The position numbers and the translations under genes are program-made. DNA of 16,259 nt from JAUWQU01 sp964605095 (GTDB lineage Bacteria; Planctomycetota; Phycisphaerae; SM23-33): contig CAZSBS010000096.1 of the NCBI GenBank assembly GCA_964605095.1, forward strand, positions 1 through 16,259, read 5' to 3'. A model generated the notes under the pieces. The model worked only from the letters and a program-made list of their open reading frames with translations. It searched no databases and was not told the origin of the DNA. Shown here piece by piece: positions 1 to 7,182 of this stretch; the first letter of the stretch is position 1; each line of letters starts with the position of its first letter.

Positions 1-4
1 ACGG

Positions 5-463
5 TCACTGGTGTGCCGGGGCTGGACAACCAAGATCAGCCGGTAATGACGAATCATCGTACTGCCGATCGAGGGCCGTGGCAGCCTCAGCAAGTTCATC
101 CCGCATACGCGTCATGCGGTCGTCGAAGTTCTCGATGGCGTCCTGACGGATCAGCCGAATGCCTGGCTCCGGGTACGGCAGGCTCGAACCTCGCCAGTGG
201 GCAACAATCCGATTCCGGACTGCGGTGACGGCCCGGAACGCCGGGTGCTGCGTGTCCATCAGCTTCTTTGCCGCGGACAAGTACTGGCCCTCGGCACCAA
301 AGGTATCGGCGGCTTGGTTCTTCTGGTCGCGTGTGAGCGTCTTTCGAACGCCCAGCCACGCAAAAGATACCCGCACGGCAGCGAACGCCGCATGCGGACG
401 CTGGGCGGGTGAAAAGGTCTTGGCCCGCGAATGGGCGCGGACCGGGTCTGTGGTTGTGGTCAT
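5..463 (-). CDS. Hypothetical protein, 152 aa, possibly 3'-truncated
   Basis: The ATG at 463 is preceded by an AGGAGA Shine-Dalgarno sequence with good spacing, so this start is well supported. The product is a soluble charged protein without a signal peptide or membrane segment. Its core (about residues 28-130) carries distinctive stretches: VRVSFAWLGVRKTL, then LSAAKKLMDTQHPAF, then LPYPEPGIRLIRQD. From memory this resembles the N-terminal half of a longer planctomycete family that sits near AAA ATPase genes; I could not verify that. The last 15-20 residues (SSLPADLGCPAPAHQ) look unlike the well-patterned core, so the gene may be truncated or frameshifted near its 3' end at the window edge. 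It lies downstream of the nuclease gene on the same strand. Function unknown. Confidence 0.7.
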   Translation of the reverse strand: MTTTTDPVRAHSRAKTFSPAQRPHAAFAAVRVSFAWLGVRKTLTRDQKNQAADTFGAEGQYLSAAKKLMDTQHPAFRAVTAVRNRIVAHWRGSSLPYPEPGIRLIRQDAIENFDDRMTRMRDELAEAATALDRQYDDSSLPADLGCPAPAHQ

Positions 464-534
464 AGGGTTCTCCTGGAAAAGAATTGGGATTCGGAATCTT
501 ACGGCTGAGTCAGGAATCGACAGACGTCGCTCTC

Positions 535-566
535 AGGCTGTTTCAGAACAAGGCTGTTTCAGAACG
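535..566. repeat. Tandem 16-bp direct repeat
   Basis: Two adjacent 16-bp units, AGGCTGTTTCAGAACA and AGGCTGTTTCAGAACG, differ only in the last base. They lie in the 180-bp gap between the nuclease gene and the 152-aa gene, about 70 bp upstream of the latter. The unit also contains a short CTGTT/AACAG inverted repeat. It could be a regulatory site or simple slippage. Nothing else recognisable lies in this gap. Confidence 0.6.
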
Positions 567-642
567 AACAGTCGGTGTGGCGGGAAATAACAGCGAAAGT
601 GGCGAACTTCCCAAAGAAAGCTCCAAATCGACGGTTGGATCA

Positions 643-1188
643 TCAAAACGGAACGCGGCCATCGGGGGGCCATCTCTTCCCCGGCTCTTCTTGCTCAAAG
701 GCAAACTTCATACCGATAGCCAAATTCAAGATGTCGTCCCGGTCCATGAAGATCACCTGACGGCGACTATCAAGATCAAGGTGCTGCCCCAGCCACTCCT
801 TTGCCTGTTTCGTTATTTCGCCCGCAGAGATGATGAACACGTGGTCTATCAGGACCCGCTTGTTCGTTTCCGGGTCCCAGATGGGATGTTTCAGAACCAT
901 GCTGATTTGGTTGAGCACCTCCGATATGTTTGTATTCCGCGTGCGCCCCGCGGAGTCCAGCTTCGCCTTTTTGACCTGCGCGGCGAAATACAGAAAGTGC
1001 GTTGTCGGCAGCTGGTATTTCATCCAGAAGTCATTGCCGTATTCCAGGGCTTTATCCTTGTGTCCGCTGATAGACATCCGTGTGAAGCCGAGTTGAGCAA
1101 AAACGGGCTGAAGAAGTTCTTCGATCAGTTGGTCCTCGCTCATCTTGTCCATGTGCTGCCCGAGTACGGTGCGTCGACGGATCCGCAA
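643..1188 (-). CDS. PD-(D/E)XK nuclease-like protein (Mrr/restriction endonuclease type)
   Basis: This is a soluble 181-residue protein. The central stretch EYGNDFWMKY followed by YFAAQVKKAK fits the D...QxK core of PD-(D/E)XK nucleases of the Mrr type. HVFIISAGEITKQAKEWL followed by IFMDRDDILNL is typical of the restriction-endonuclease-like C-terminal half. The predicted role is DNA cleavage, for example in defence or mobile-element function. The start is uncertain. The frame is open from 1215, with TTG at 1188 and ATG at 1152 and 1143, and none of these has a strong ribosome site. In the neighbouring frame an ATG at 1219, preceded by AGGA at 7-nt spacing, encodes MRLSDKTITTLADPST, which runs straight into this protein (RTVLGQH) if a small frameshift near 1170-1180 is allowed. 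The gene may therefore be frameshifted. It lies directly downstream of the AAA remnant. Confidence 0.65.
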   Translation of the reverse strand: MRIRRRTVLGQHMDKMSEDQLIEELLQPVFAQLGFTRMSISGHKDKALEYGNDFWMKYQLPTTHFLYFAAQVKKAKLDSAGRTRNTNISEVLNQISMVLKHPIWDPETNKRVLIDHVFIISAGEITKQAKEWLGQHLDLDSRRQVIFMDRDDILNLAIGMKFAFEQEEPGKRWPPDGRVPF

Positions 1189-1353
1189 GCGTCGTAATCG
1201 TCTTGTCTGAAAGCCTCATTGCATCATCCTGTTCTGCCAGGTCGAGGTCGTTCTTGATTTGGCCTGCCGGAATTGTAGTTCAAGAATACCACCGATGCCA
1301 TCGGCAACCGCCAATAGTACTAAGCTTACGTTGTGCGCAGGACGTCCTTCGTT

Positions 1354-1461
1354 TCAATTCGCCGAAGCCCTCGTCACCTTCCGCCCGCGAACCGAATGAC
1401 CCTGCCCACCCCGACGATAAACGCCCGGCTGAAAGCTGCACAGACAACGGCCCGAAGCCCA
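1354..1461 (-). pseudogene. 3'-end remnant of an AAA+ ATPase gene
   Basis: This stretch reads WASGRCLCSFQPGVY, continues RRGGQGHSVRGRKVTRASAN and ends in TGA. It matches the last 35 residues of the AAA ATPase encoded at 9100-9828 at 31 of 35 positions. At DNA level 88 of 108 bases agree, and 12 of 16 changed sense codons are synonymous. Homology begins abruptly at TGGGCTTCGGG, 8 bases beyond the stop of the last FGE gene. No start codon or upstream part of the ATPase is present, so this is a displaced gene end. It is the left member of a pair bracketing the FGE array and is followed downstream by the nuclease gene. Confidence 0.85.
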
Positions 1462-1468
1462 CGATGCA

Positions 1469-3169
1469 TCAATTCCCTGCCATCACCACCCGAAAGCCAA
1501 GGTCCGTGTTTTTGACGTAGGGGTTGACCCCGCCCAGAAAGCCAGAGCGACAATCACTCGGCGAACCGGCGTACCCGCCGCCGCGAACGAGCCGCAATCT
1601 GCCCGTGGCCGGCCCGGCAGGGTCAACCGGTCCGGCGATTTCGCACGTATCAGCCCACCAGTCGGCGCACCACTCATAGACGTTGCCGTACATGTCGTGC
1701 AGGCCAAATGAATTGGGCTTCTTCAGCCCGACCGTATGAGTCTGCATATCGGAGTTGGCATTGAACCACGCGTAGTCCCCCAGCTTGTCAGTGTTGTTGC
1801 CGAAGTAGTATGTGGTTCTCGTCCCGGCCCGGCAGGCGTACTCCCATTGGGCCTCGGTGGGTAGGCTGAACGCCCGTCCCGTCTGTTCCGGAAGTTTGGT
1901 GCAGAACGCGGCTGCATCGGCCCAGGCGACCTGGTTGACGGGCTTGTCCCAGACATCTGTGGCGCTGGGATTGACGCCGGTCACGGCCTTGTACTGTTCC
2001 TGCGTGACCTCGTAGACTCCGATGTAGAAAGGCTTTCTGATGGTCACAACGGCGTATCGCGTGCCCTCGGACCGGCCAAGGCCCATCTCTCTTTCGGAAA
2101 CGCCCATCACGAAACTCCCGGCCGGGATCAGGGCCAGCGTCATCATCACCCCCTTGCCAAGCGGCATGTCGATGTACCTGGGCATCCCCGCCACGGGCTC
2201 CATGGACCTCCGGGCCTCGTCCAGCAGCAGCACACCCTTTATCATGCCGATATCCCGTGTTGCGTGGAGCATCATGTATCGTTTGCAGCACGCCTGGGCC
2301 CTGATCAGGATCGCGTCCTTGTCAGGGGGCGGAGCAGTGCGTGCGACTTCCACGTACCACCGCGCCAGGTCCAAACAGGTCGGCTCGTCCAGTGAATCAG
2401 CGTCGTTTGCAGCTAGCTGGGCGTGCGTGCGGAAGCCCTCGTCGATGGTGTCGGTCAGCAGCCTGGCCGCCTCCGACGGGGCATTGAACTGGCCAAGACA
2501 TGCCAGCACAAAGGCCTTACGTGCGGTCAAGTCCTTCGCATTGCGTTCTATCTCGGTCTGGAGGTCCTTGCGCCTGCGGCTCGACGCGTTGTTGGCGGCA
2601 ATCTTCCCGAGCATGTCGGAGAGTATCTTTTCCGCGATCTTCATGGTCGTAAGGCACTGGGCTTGCGTGGCGACATCCAGGGCCCGGCGGTACAGTGCCA
2701 CAGCCTCATCGGGCTTGTTCGACTGAGCATGGTCGTCCCCAAAGGCAATCAGCATGTTCGCCATGTCCTGGCCGAGCACTTTCCGCTTGTCGGCAGCGCT
2801 ATGGTCAAAACGGAGTTGGCCGATGACTAGGAGTTTCTCCTGTGCCTCGGGCTTGCGGTCCGGCATATCGGCCAGCAGCGTTTCCATGGAGTCGGCGGCA
2901 GCAGCATAGCCGGAAGGGGTCTTGATCCCGAATTCATACGCCTTTTCCAACAGGAGTTGTCGGAGTGGTTTGTCTTCGGTTGCGTTCGCGCTGGATCTGA
3001 GAAGCAGGGCGGCGAACTCGGCCGGGGCATTGGGGTCCTTCGATGCGGCGACGGCTTTTTCCTCCTGGTCGAACAATTGGTGGTAGTCCCCGGCCGCGTC
3101 AGCCAGGGCCGCTCCAGCCATGCACAGCAGCACACCCGCTGTAGTCATGCACTCAATATGCCTGGTCAT
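1469..3169 (-). CDS. Secreted helical-repeat/FGE-sulfatase domain protein (fourth gene of array)
   Basis: The protein is about 566 residues. A signal peptide ends near ALADA (residue about 24). An alpha-helical TPR-like region (about 25-340) follows, with the shared module SKDPNAPAEFAALLL, KPLRQLLLEKAYEFG and DEAVALYRRAL. The C-terminal FGE-sulfatase (SUMF1) domain spans about 343-566 and has IPAGSFVMG, PFYIGVYEVTQEQ, LPTEAQWEYACRAGT, MYGNVYEWC and LGFRVV. At the site of the catalytic pair only the second cysteine is present (GGGYAGSPSDC, C540), so classical formylglycine-generating activity is unlikely. A role in binding extracytoplasmic ligands is inferred. ATGs occur at 3175 and 3169. The AAAGGG ribosome site is only 1 nt from the first but 7 nt from the second, so 3169 is preferred. 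Six bases separate the upstream stop from the first ATG. Confidence 0.93.
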   Translation of the reverse strand: MTRHIECMTTAGVLLCMAGAALADAAGDYHQLFDQEEKAVAASKDPNAPAEFAALLLRSSANATEDKPLRQLLLEKAYEFGIKTPSGYAAAADSMETLLADMPDRKPEAQEKLLVIGQLRFDHSAADKRKVLGQDMANMLIAFGDDHAQSNKPDEAVALYRRALDVATQAQCLTTMKIAEKILSDMLGKIAANNASSRRRKDLQTEIERNAKDLTARKAFVLACLGQFNAPSEAARLLTDTIDEGFRTHAQLAANDADSLDEPTCLDLARWYVEVARTAPPPDKDAILIRAQACCKRYMMLHATRDIGMIKGVLLLDEARRSMEPVAGMPRYIDMPLGKGVMMTLALIPAGSFVMGVSEREMGLGRSEGTRYAVVTIRKPFYIGVYEVTQEQYKAVTGVNPSATDVWDKPVNQVAWADAAAFCTKLPEQTGRAFSLPTEAQWEYACRAGTRTTYYFGNNTDKLGDYAWFNANSDMQTHTVGLKKPNSFGLHDMYGNVYEWCADWWADTCEIAGPVDPAGPATGRLRLVRGGGYAGSPSDCRSGFLGGVNPYVKNTDLGFRVVMAGN

Positions 3170-3181
3170 TCCCATACCCTT

Positions 3182-4900
3182 TCATTTCCCGCCGGTGGCG
3201 GCCGGGGCCGGCGCTTCCACCACGACGCGGAACCCGTTCTCCTCGAGTCTGCTCTCAATGGAGCCGACCTGGCGGTCTGTCGAGCTGCATGGGATTGGGC
3301 CGTCGCCCCATCCCCCGCCGCGTAAGACCCGTTCCATGCCTGACGTCGCCCAGACGGGATCCACGTTCCCAATTGGGCCGTGGTAGGTGATTTTCCCGTC
3401 TAAGCACCACTCCCTTGCGTTGCCGTAGATGTCATACAAACCCGCGGAGTTGGGCTTCTTCTGGCCCACCGGGTGGGTCTTCTTGTCGGAATTGCCCTCG
3501 TACCACGCGTACTGGCCCAGCATTTCAGTGTGGTTTCTAAAGAAATGTTTCCAAGGCGTCCCGGCGCGGGCGGCGTACTCCCACTCGGCCTCGGTGGGCA
3601 GGCGCACCTTCCTGCCCGTAAAACCCGAGAGCCTCTTGCAGAACTCCATGGCGTCGCCCCAACGGACATACACCTCCGGATCCCGCGGGGTCTTGGAGGG
3701 ACTGGGCTCGTATTCCATAATGTGAAGGTATTGCTCCTGCGTTACCTCGAACACTCCCATGTAGAACGGCTTGGTCAAGGTCACCACGCGCTGCGGGCCG
3801 TCTTCGTTGTTGAAGACCCTGGCGCCTCCCATGACGAAGCTCCCGGCCGGCATCAGGACCAGCCTGATCACCATCCCGCGGCCCACAGGCAGATGCGAGT
3901 ACTTGGGCAGCCCCCCTATGGGCTCGGCCGACCTCTCAAGCCGCTCCAACAGCAACGTGCCCTTCAGCAGCCCCAGATCCCTGGCCTGGTAAAGTGTGGT
4001 GTACCTCATGCAGCTATCCATGGCTTTTCTCAACAAAGCGGGCTTGCTCGTCGGCGGGGCCTTGTCGATCATGGCGGCGTACCACTGGGCAAGGTCGAGG
4101 CACGCTGTTTCGTCAAGATCGTCGAGCTTCGCGACGGCAAGATCGACGTGTGCGCGAAGGTCCGCATCCAGTTCGGCCGAGACGAGCTTTGCCGCATCGT
4201 CCGGCACGTCGAACTCGCCCAGGCAGGCCAGTATCAGCGCGATCCGGGCGTTGGCGTTCTTCGGGTCGCGATCCAGGGCGACCTTGAGTTCGCCCAGCTT
4301 CCCGGCGGCGGCCTGGGCATCGGCGACCCACTTGATCCTGTCGGTTAGGAGACGATCGAAGACCTCCTTGCACAGGAATGACTTCTCCGCCTTGACCAGC
4401 ACGAGCGCCCGCTGGTAGAGGTTGCCAGCCTCGGCAAGAGTATCGGGACGGGCGCGCTCGTCGCCCACGGCCATGAGGAGCTCGACGACCTCCGCCAGGA
4501 GCGCCTTTCGCTCGTTGGCGGTCTTGCTCCGGCCGTGCAATGCGGCGGTGACCTCGATGAGCCTGTCCTGTGCGGATCGCTTCTTCTCGGGTGACGCCTT
4601 AACCAGTAGTTTCATTGCCGAAGCCGCCACCGGCAAGCCGGCGGGCGACTTCATCGAGAACTCGTAGGCCTTCCCGCAGAGCAGGGCCTGCAAGGGCTTC
4701 TGCTCGTCGACGCCCTTGGCGGCGTCATACAGCCGGGCCCCGAACTCCGCCGAGGCGTTGGGATCCGCCAGCTTGGCAACGGCCGATTCCTCCTTGCCGA
4801 ACAGCGCCTCGTACTGCTCGGCCGGGTCCGCCCCGGCCGTGCGGGCCGCGGCCAACACGACCCAGGACGCTATCATCAGGCACAATGTCTTGCCGTTCAT
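3182..4900 (-). CDS. Secreted helical-repeat/FGE-sulfatase domain protein (third gene of array)
   Basis: The protein is about 572 residues from the ATG at 4900. The hydrophobic signal segment is LCLMIASWVVLAAARTAGA, and the mature part begins near DPAEQYEALF. The helical region (about 25-340) contains LADPNASAEFGARLYDAA, KPLQALLCGKAYEF and LILACLGEFDVPDDAAKL. The FGE-sulfatase domain (about 343-572) has MPAGSFVMGG, PFYMGVFEVTQEQ, LPTEAEWEYAARAGT, LYDIYGNAREWC and NGFRVVVEA. The segment GGGWGDGPIPC keeps only the second cysteine (C538), so it is probably not a catalytic FGE. It is the most divergent of the four in the conserved core (AEWEYAARAG instead of AQWEYACRAG). The ribosome site GAAAGGG overlaps the stop of the preceding gene and sits 8 nt before ATG 4900. 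The ATG at 4906 is too close, and a longer frame to 4927 would overlap the upstream gene without a ribosome site. Confidence 0.92.
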   Translation of the reverse strand: MNGKTLCLMIASWVVLAAARTAGADPAEQYEALFGKEESAVAKLADPNASAEFGARLYDAAKGVDEQKPLQALLCGKAYEFSMKSPAGLPVAASAMKLLVKASPEKKRSAQDRLIEVTAALHGRSKTANERKALLAEVVELLMAVGDERARPDTLAEAGNLYQRALVLVKAEKSFLCKEVFDRLLTDRIKWVADAQAAAGKLGELKVALDRDPKNANARIALILACLGEFDVPDDAAKLVSAELDADLRAHVDLAVAKLDDLDETACLDLAQWYAAMIDKAPPTSKPALLRKAMDSCMRYTTLYQARDLGLLKGTLLLERLERSAEPIGGLPKYSHLPVGRGMVIRLVLMPAGSFVMGGARVFNNEDGPQRVVTLTKPFYMGVFEVTQEQYLHIMEYEPSPSKTPRDPEVYVRWGDAMEFCKRLSGFTGRKVRLPTEAEWEYAARAGTPWKHFFRNHTEMLGQYAWYEGNSDKKTHPVGQKKPNSAGLYDIYGNAREWCLDGKITYHGPIGNVDPVWATSGMERVLRGGGWGDGPIPCSSTDRQVGSIESRLEENGFRVVVEAPAPAATGGK

Positions 4901-4913
4901 CCCCATTGCCCTT

Positions 4914-7169
4914 TCACTTGCCGCCATCGGCGGACATCACCACGCGTAAGCCACGCTCGCCGACCTCAACGCCCACGGCGGACGCCCCATCCTCTCCTGT
5001 GCGACAAGCCGACCGACAGAAGACCTCACTGCATTTACAAGACCCGCCTCTGGCGATATGCGCGGAGATAGCCCTGTTGGTTACCATCGGGTCCATCCGC
5101 CAGGACTTGTCGTAGGCAAACCACCATGTGTCCGAGCACCACTCTGGGACGTTTCCGTAGACGTCGTAAAGCCCGGCCGGGTTGGGCTTCTTGAGCCCGA
5201 CCGGGTGCGTCCGACCGTCACTGTTGCCGCTGAACCACACATACTCGCCAAGCTTTCCTGGATCGTTGCCGAAGAAGTACACTGTCTTCGTCCCGGCCCG
5301 GCAGGCGTACTCCCACTGGGCCTCTGTGGGCAAGGTGATCGTCCTGTCCGTCCTGGCTGAAAGCCTCTCGCAGAACGTGACCGCGTGGTTAAACTCGACC
5401 TGGTCGGCGGGATTGCGGGCGCCCTTGAAATTACCGGTGACTCCGGGCATCAGTTGATCGAGCTGCTCCTGCGTCACCTCGTAAACGCCTATGTAGAAAG
5501 GCTTAGTGATCGTCACCCTGTGCCGGGGGCTTTCAAACGCGGGCCGGCCCTCGCTGTCGGGGCTGCCCATCAGGAAGCTGCCCGGCTGGATCAGCACTAG
5601 CTTCATCGTCACGCCGTCTTCCATGGCAAGAGCGACGTACTTTGGCGTGTGCCCGGCCTCGGCGATTGCCTTGTCGATCTTCTCCATTAACAGCATGTAT
5701 CTCAGCAGCCCCGCATCCTTGGCCGGGTGCCGCCGGAGGTACTGCTCGCAGCACGCGACGGCCTTGTCCAAAATGGCGCCCTTGTCCGAAGCGGGCGCAC
5801 TGCCTGCGATGGCCAGGTACCACCGGGCAAGGCGCAGGCTGCCTGGCTCGTCGAGTTCCTCAACCGGCCTGGCCGTAAGTTGAACGTGCGCGCGGAACTG
5901 CTCGTCAAGCTCTGGCGTAAGCAGCGAGGCCGCCTCGGCCGGGGCGTCGAAGGCCCCCAAGCACGCCAGGATCAGTTCCGTCCGGACGGCCTGATTACCC
6001 GCGTCGCGGGCCAGGTCAGCCCTGAGGCCGGCGACTTTCTTCTCGGCCTCCAGAGCGGCAGCAAGGCCCTTGATCGTACGGGCGACCTCATCAGCCCGGT
6101 CGGAGTCCACTTCCGGCGCAAGTGCCAGGGCCTCCTTGTAGCAGCTCAAGGCATCGGAGAAGTGCCTGGCCTTGACCAACTCGTCTCCGCGGTCCAACAT
6201 CGCATCCACAAGGTCTCGGCCGACATCCTTGCGCCGGTCACCCGAAGCTCGCGCATATAAAGCCCGGCTGACGGCCAGGAGCTTGTCATTTGCCGAGGAG
6301 TCATTTTCCGGCGCCGCGTCCATCAACAGTTTCATCGCTGCCGACACCACGACCTGCCCGGCTGGGGTTTTCATGCCCAACTCGTAGGCCTTCTGGCACA
6401 GCACGGTCTGAAGCCAGGGCTGCCTCCGCAGCGACAGGGCCGCGCTGACAAGCCTGGACGCAAGCTCGACGGAGGCATTGGGGTCTGTCGAGCCGGCGGC
6501 GTCTTTTTCAAATTGGCCAAAAAGCGCCTGGTATGCCCAGGCTGCCAGTTCCTGTGAGTAACCCGCCGGCGCCTTGATGGCGGCGGCCTTGTCCTCGCCT
6601 TCCCGTTTCGCGGCCAACGTCGTGATCTTGCTGACGATCTCCGCGGTTCGCTTGGGCTGGCCGTCCGCGGAGACCCACAGGGCCAGGCGGCACAGATCCA
6701 GCGCCTCGTCAGGCTTGGCGGCTTTCGCCGCCTCGTCGGCAAGAGACACCATAGCGTCCACCAGCGCCTGGCCGATCGCTTTGCGCCTGGGGCCCGCGGC
6801 GCGGTCATACCGCAGCCGGTTTATCTCAATGAGTTTCAACCCGGCTTGCACTTGCCGGTCCGGCGCGACCTCGACCAGCATTTCCAGGGCGTCGGCAGCC
6901 ACCTCGTAGCCCGCAGGCGCCTTGACCCCGTACTCGTATGCCTTGTCCAGCAGGAGGACCTTGAGCGGCTTGTTTTCATCAACGTACGTGGCGGCGTTCA
7001 GCAGCCTGGCGGCGAGGCGTGCCGGGGCGTTGGCGTCCTTTGCGGCGGAGGCTTCTTTCTCATACCGGCCGAAAAGCTCCAGGTACTCCTCGGCCGCGCC
7101 AGCCCAGGCCAGACCCGGGAGGCACAGCACGATACATGCCGTCGAGAAAGCAGCATAATGCCTTTTCAT
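4914..7169 (-). CDS. Secreted FGE-sulfatase domain protein with duplicated helical module and C-x4-C pair (second gene of array)
   Basis: The protein is about 751 residues from the ATG at 7169, the largest of the four. A signal peptide (CIVLCLPGLAWAGA) is followed by two copies of the shared helical module, about residues 25-190 and 208-370. Compare ELFGRYEKEASAAKDANAP with ALFGQFEKDAAGSTDPNAS, and DKAYEYGVKAPAG with QKAYELGMKTPAG. The LACLGAFDAPAEAASLL region (about 398-520) comes next, then the FGE-sulfatase domain (522-751). The sequence GGSCKCSEVFC carries cysteines 713 and 718 at the spacing of the copper-binding catalytic pair of true FGE enzymes. This is the only paralogue here with both. 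Conversion of sulfatase cysteine or serine to formylglycine is therefore possible but unproven, and no sulfatase gene is in the window. The frame extends to 7343, but that part overlaps the preceding gene and is not used: AAAAGGG lies 7 nt before 7169. Confidence 0.92.
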   Translation of the reverse strand: MKRHYAAFSTACIVLCLPGLAWAGAAEEYLELFGRYEKEASAAKDANAPARLAARLLNAATYVDENKPLKVLLLDKAYEYGVKAPAGYEVAADALEMLVEVAPDRQVQAGLKLIEINRLRYDRAAGPRRKAIGQALVDAMVSLADEAAKAAKPDEALDLCRLALWVSADGQPKRTAEIVSKITTLAAKREGEDKAAAIKAPAGYSQELAAWAYQALFGQFEKDAAGSTDPNASVELASRLVSAALSLRRQPWLQTVLCQKAYELGMKTPAGQVVVSAAMKLLMDAAPENDSSANDKLLAVSRALYARASGDRRKDVGRDLVDAMLDRGDELVKARHFSDALSCYKEALALAPEVDSDRADEVARTIKGLAAALEAEKKVAGLRADLARDAGNQAVRTELILACLGAFDAPAEAASLLTPELDEQFRAHVQLTARPVEELDEPGSLRLARWYLAIAGSAPASDKGAILDKAVACCEQYLRRHPAKDAGLLRYMLLMEKIDKAIAEAGHTPKYVALAMEDGVTMKLVLIQPGSFLMGSPDSEGRPAFESPRHRVTITKPFYIGVYEVTQEQLDQLMPGVTGNFKGARNPADQVEFNHAVTFCERLSARTDRTITLPTEAQWEYACRAGTKTVYFFGNDPGKLGEYVWFSGNSDGRTHPVGLKKPNPAGLYDVYGNVPEWCSDTWWFAYDKSWRMDPMVTNRAISAHIARGGSCKCSEVFCRSACRTGEDGASAVGVEVGERGLRVVMSADGGK

Positions 7170-7182
7170 CCACATGCCCTTT

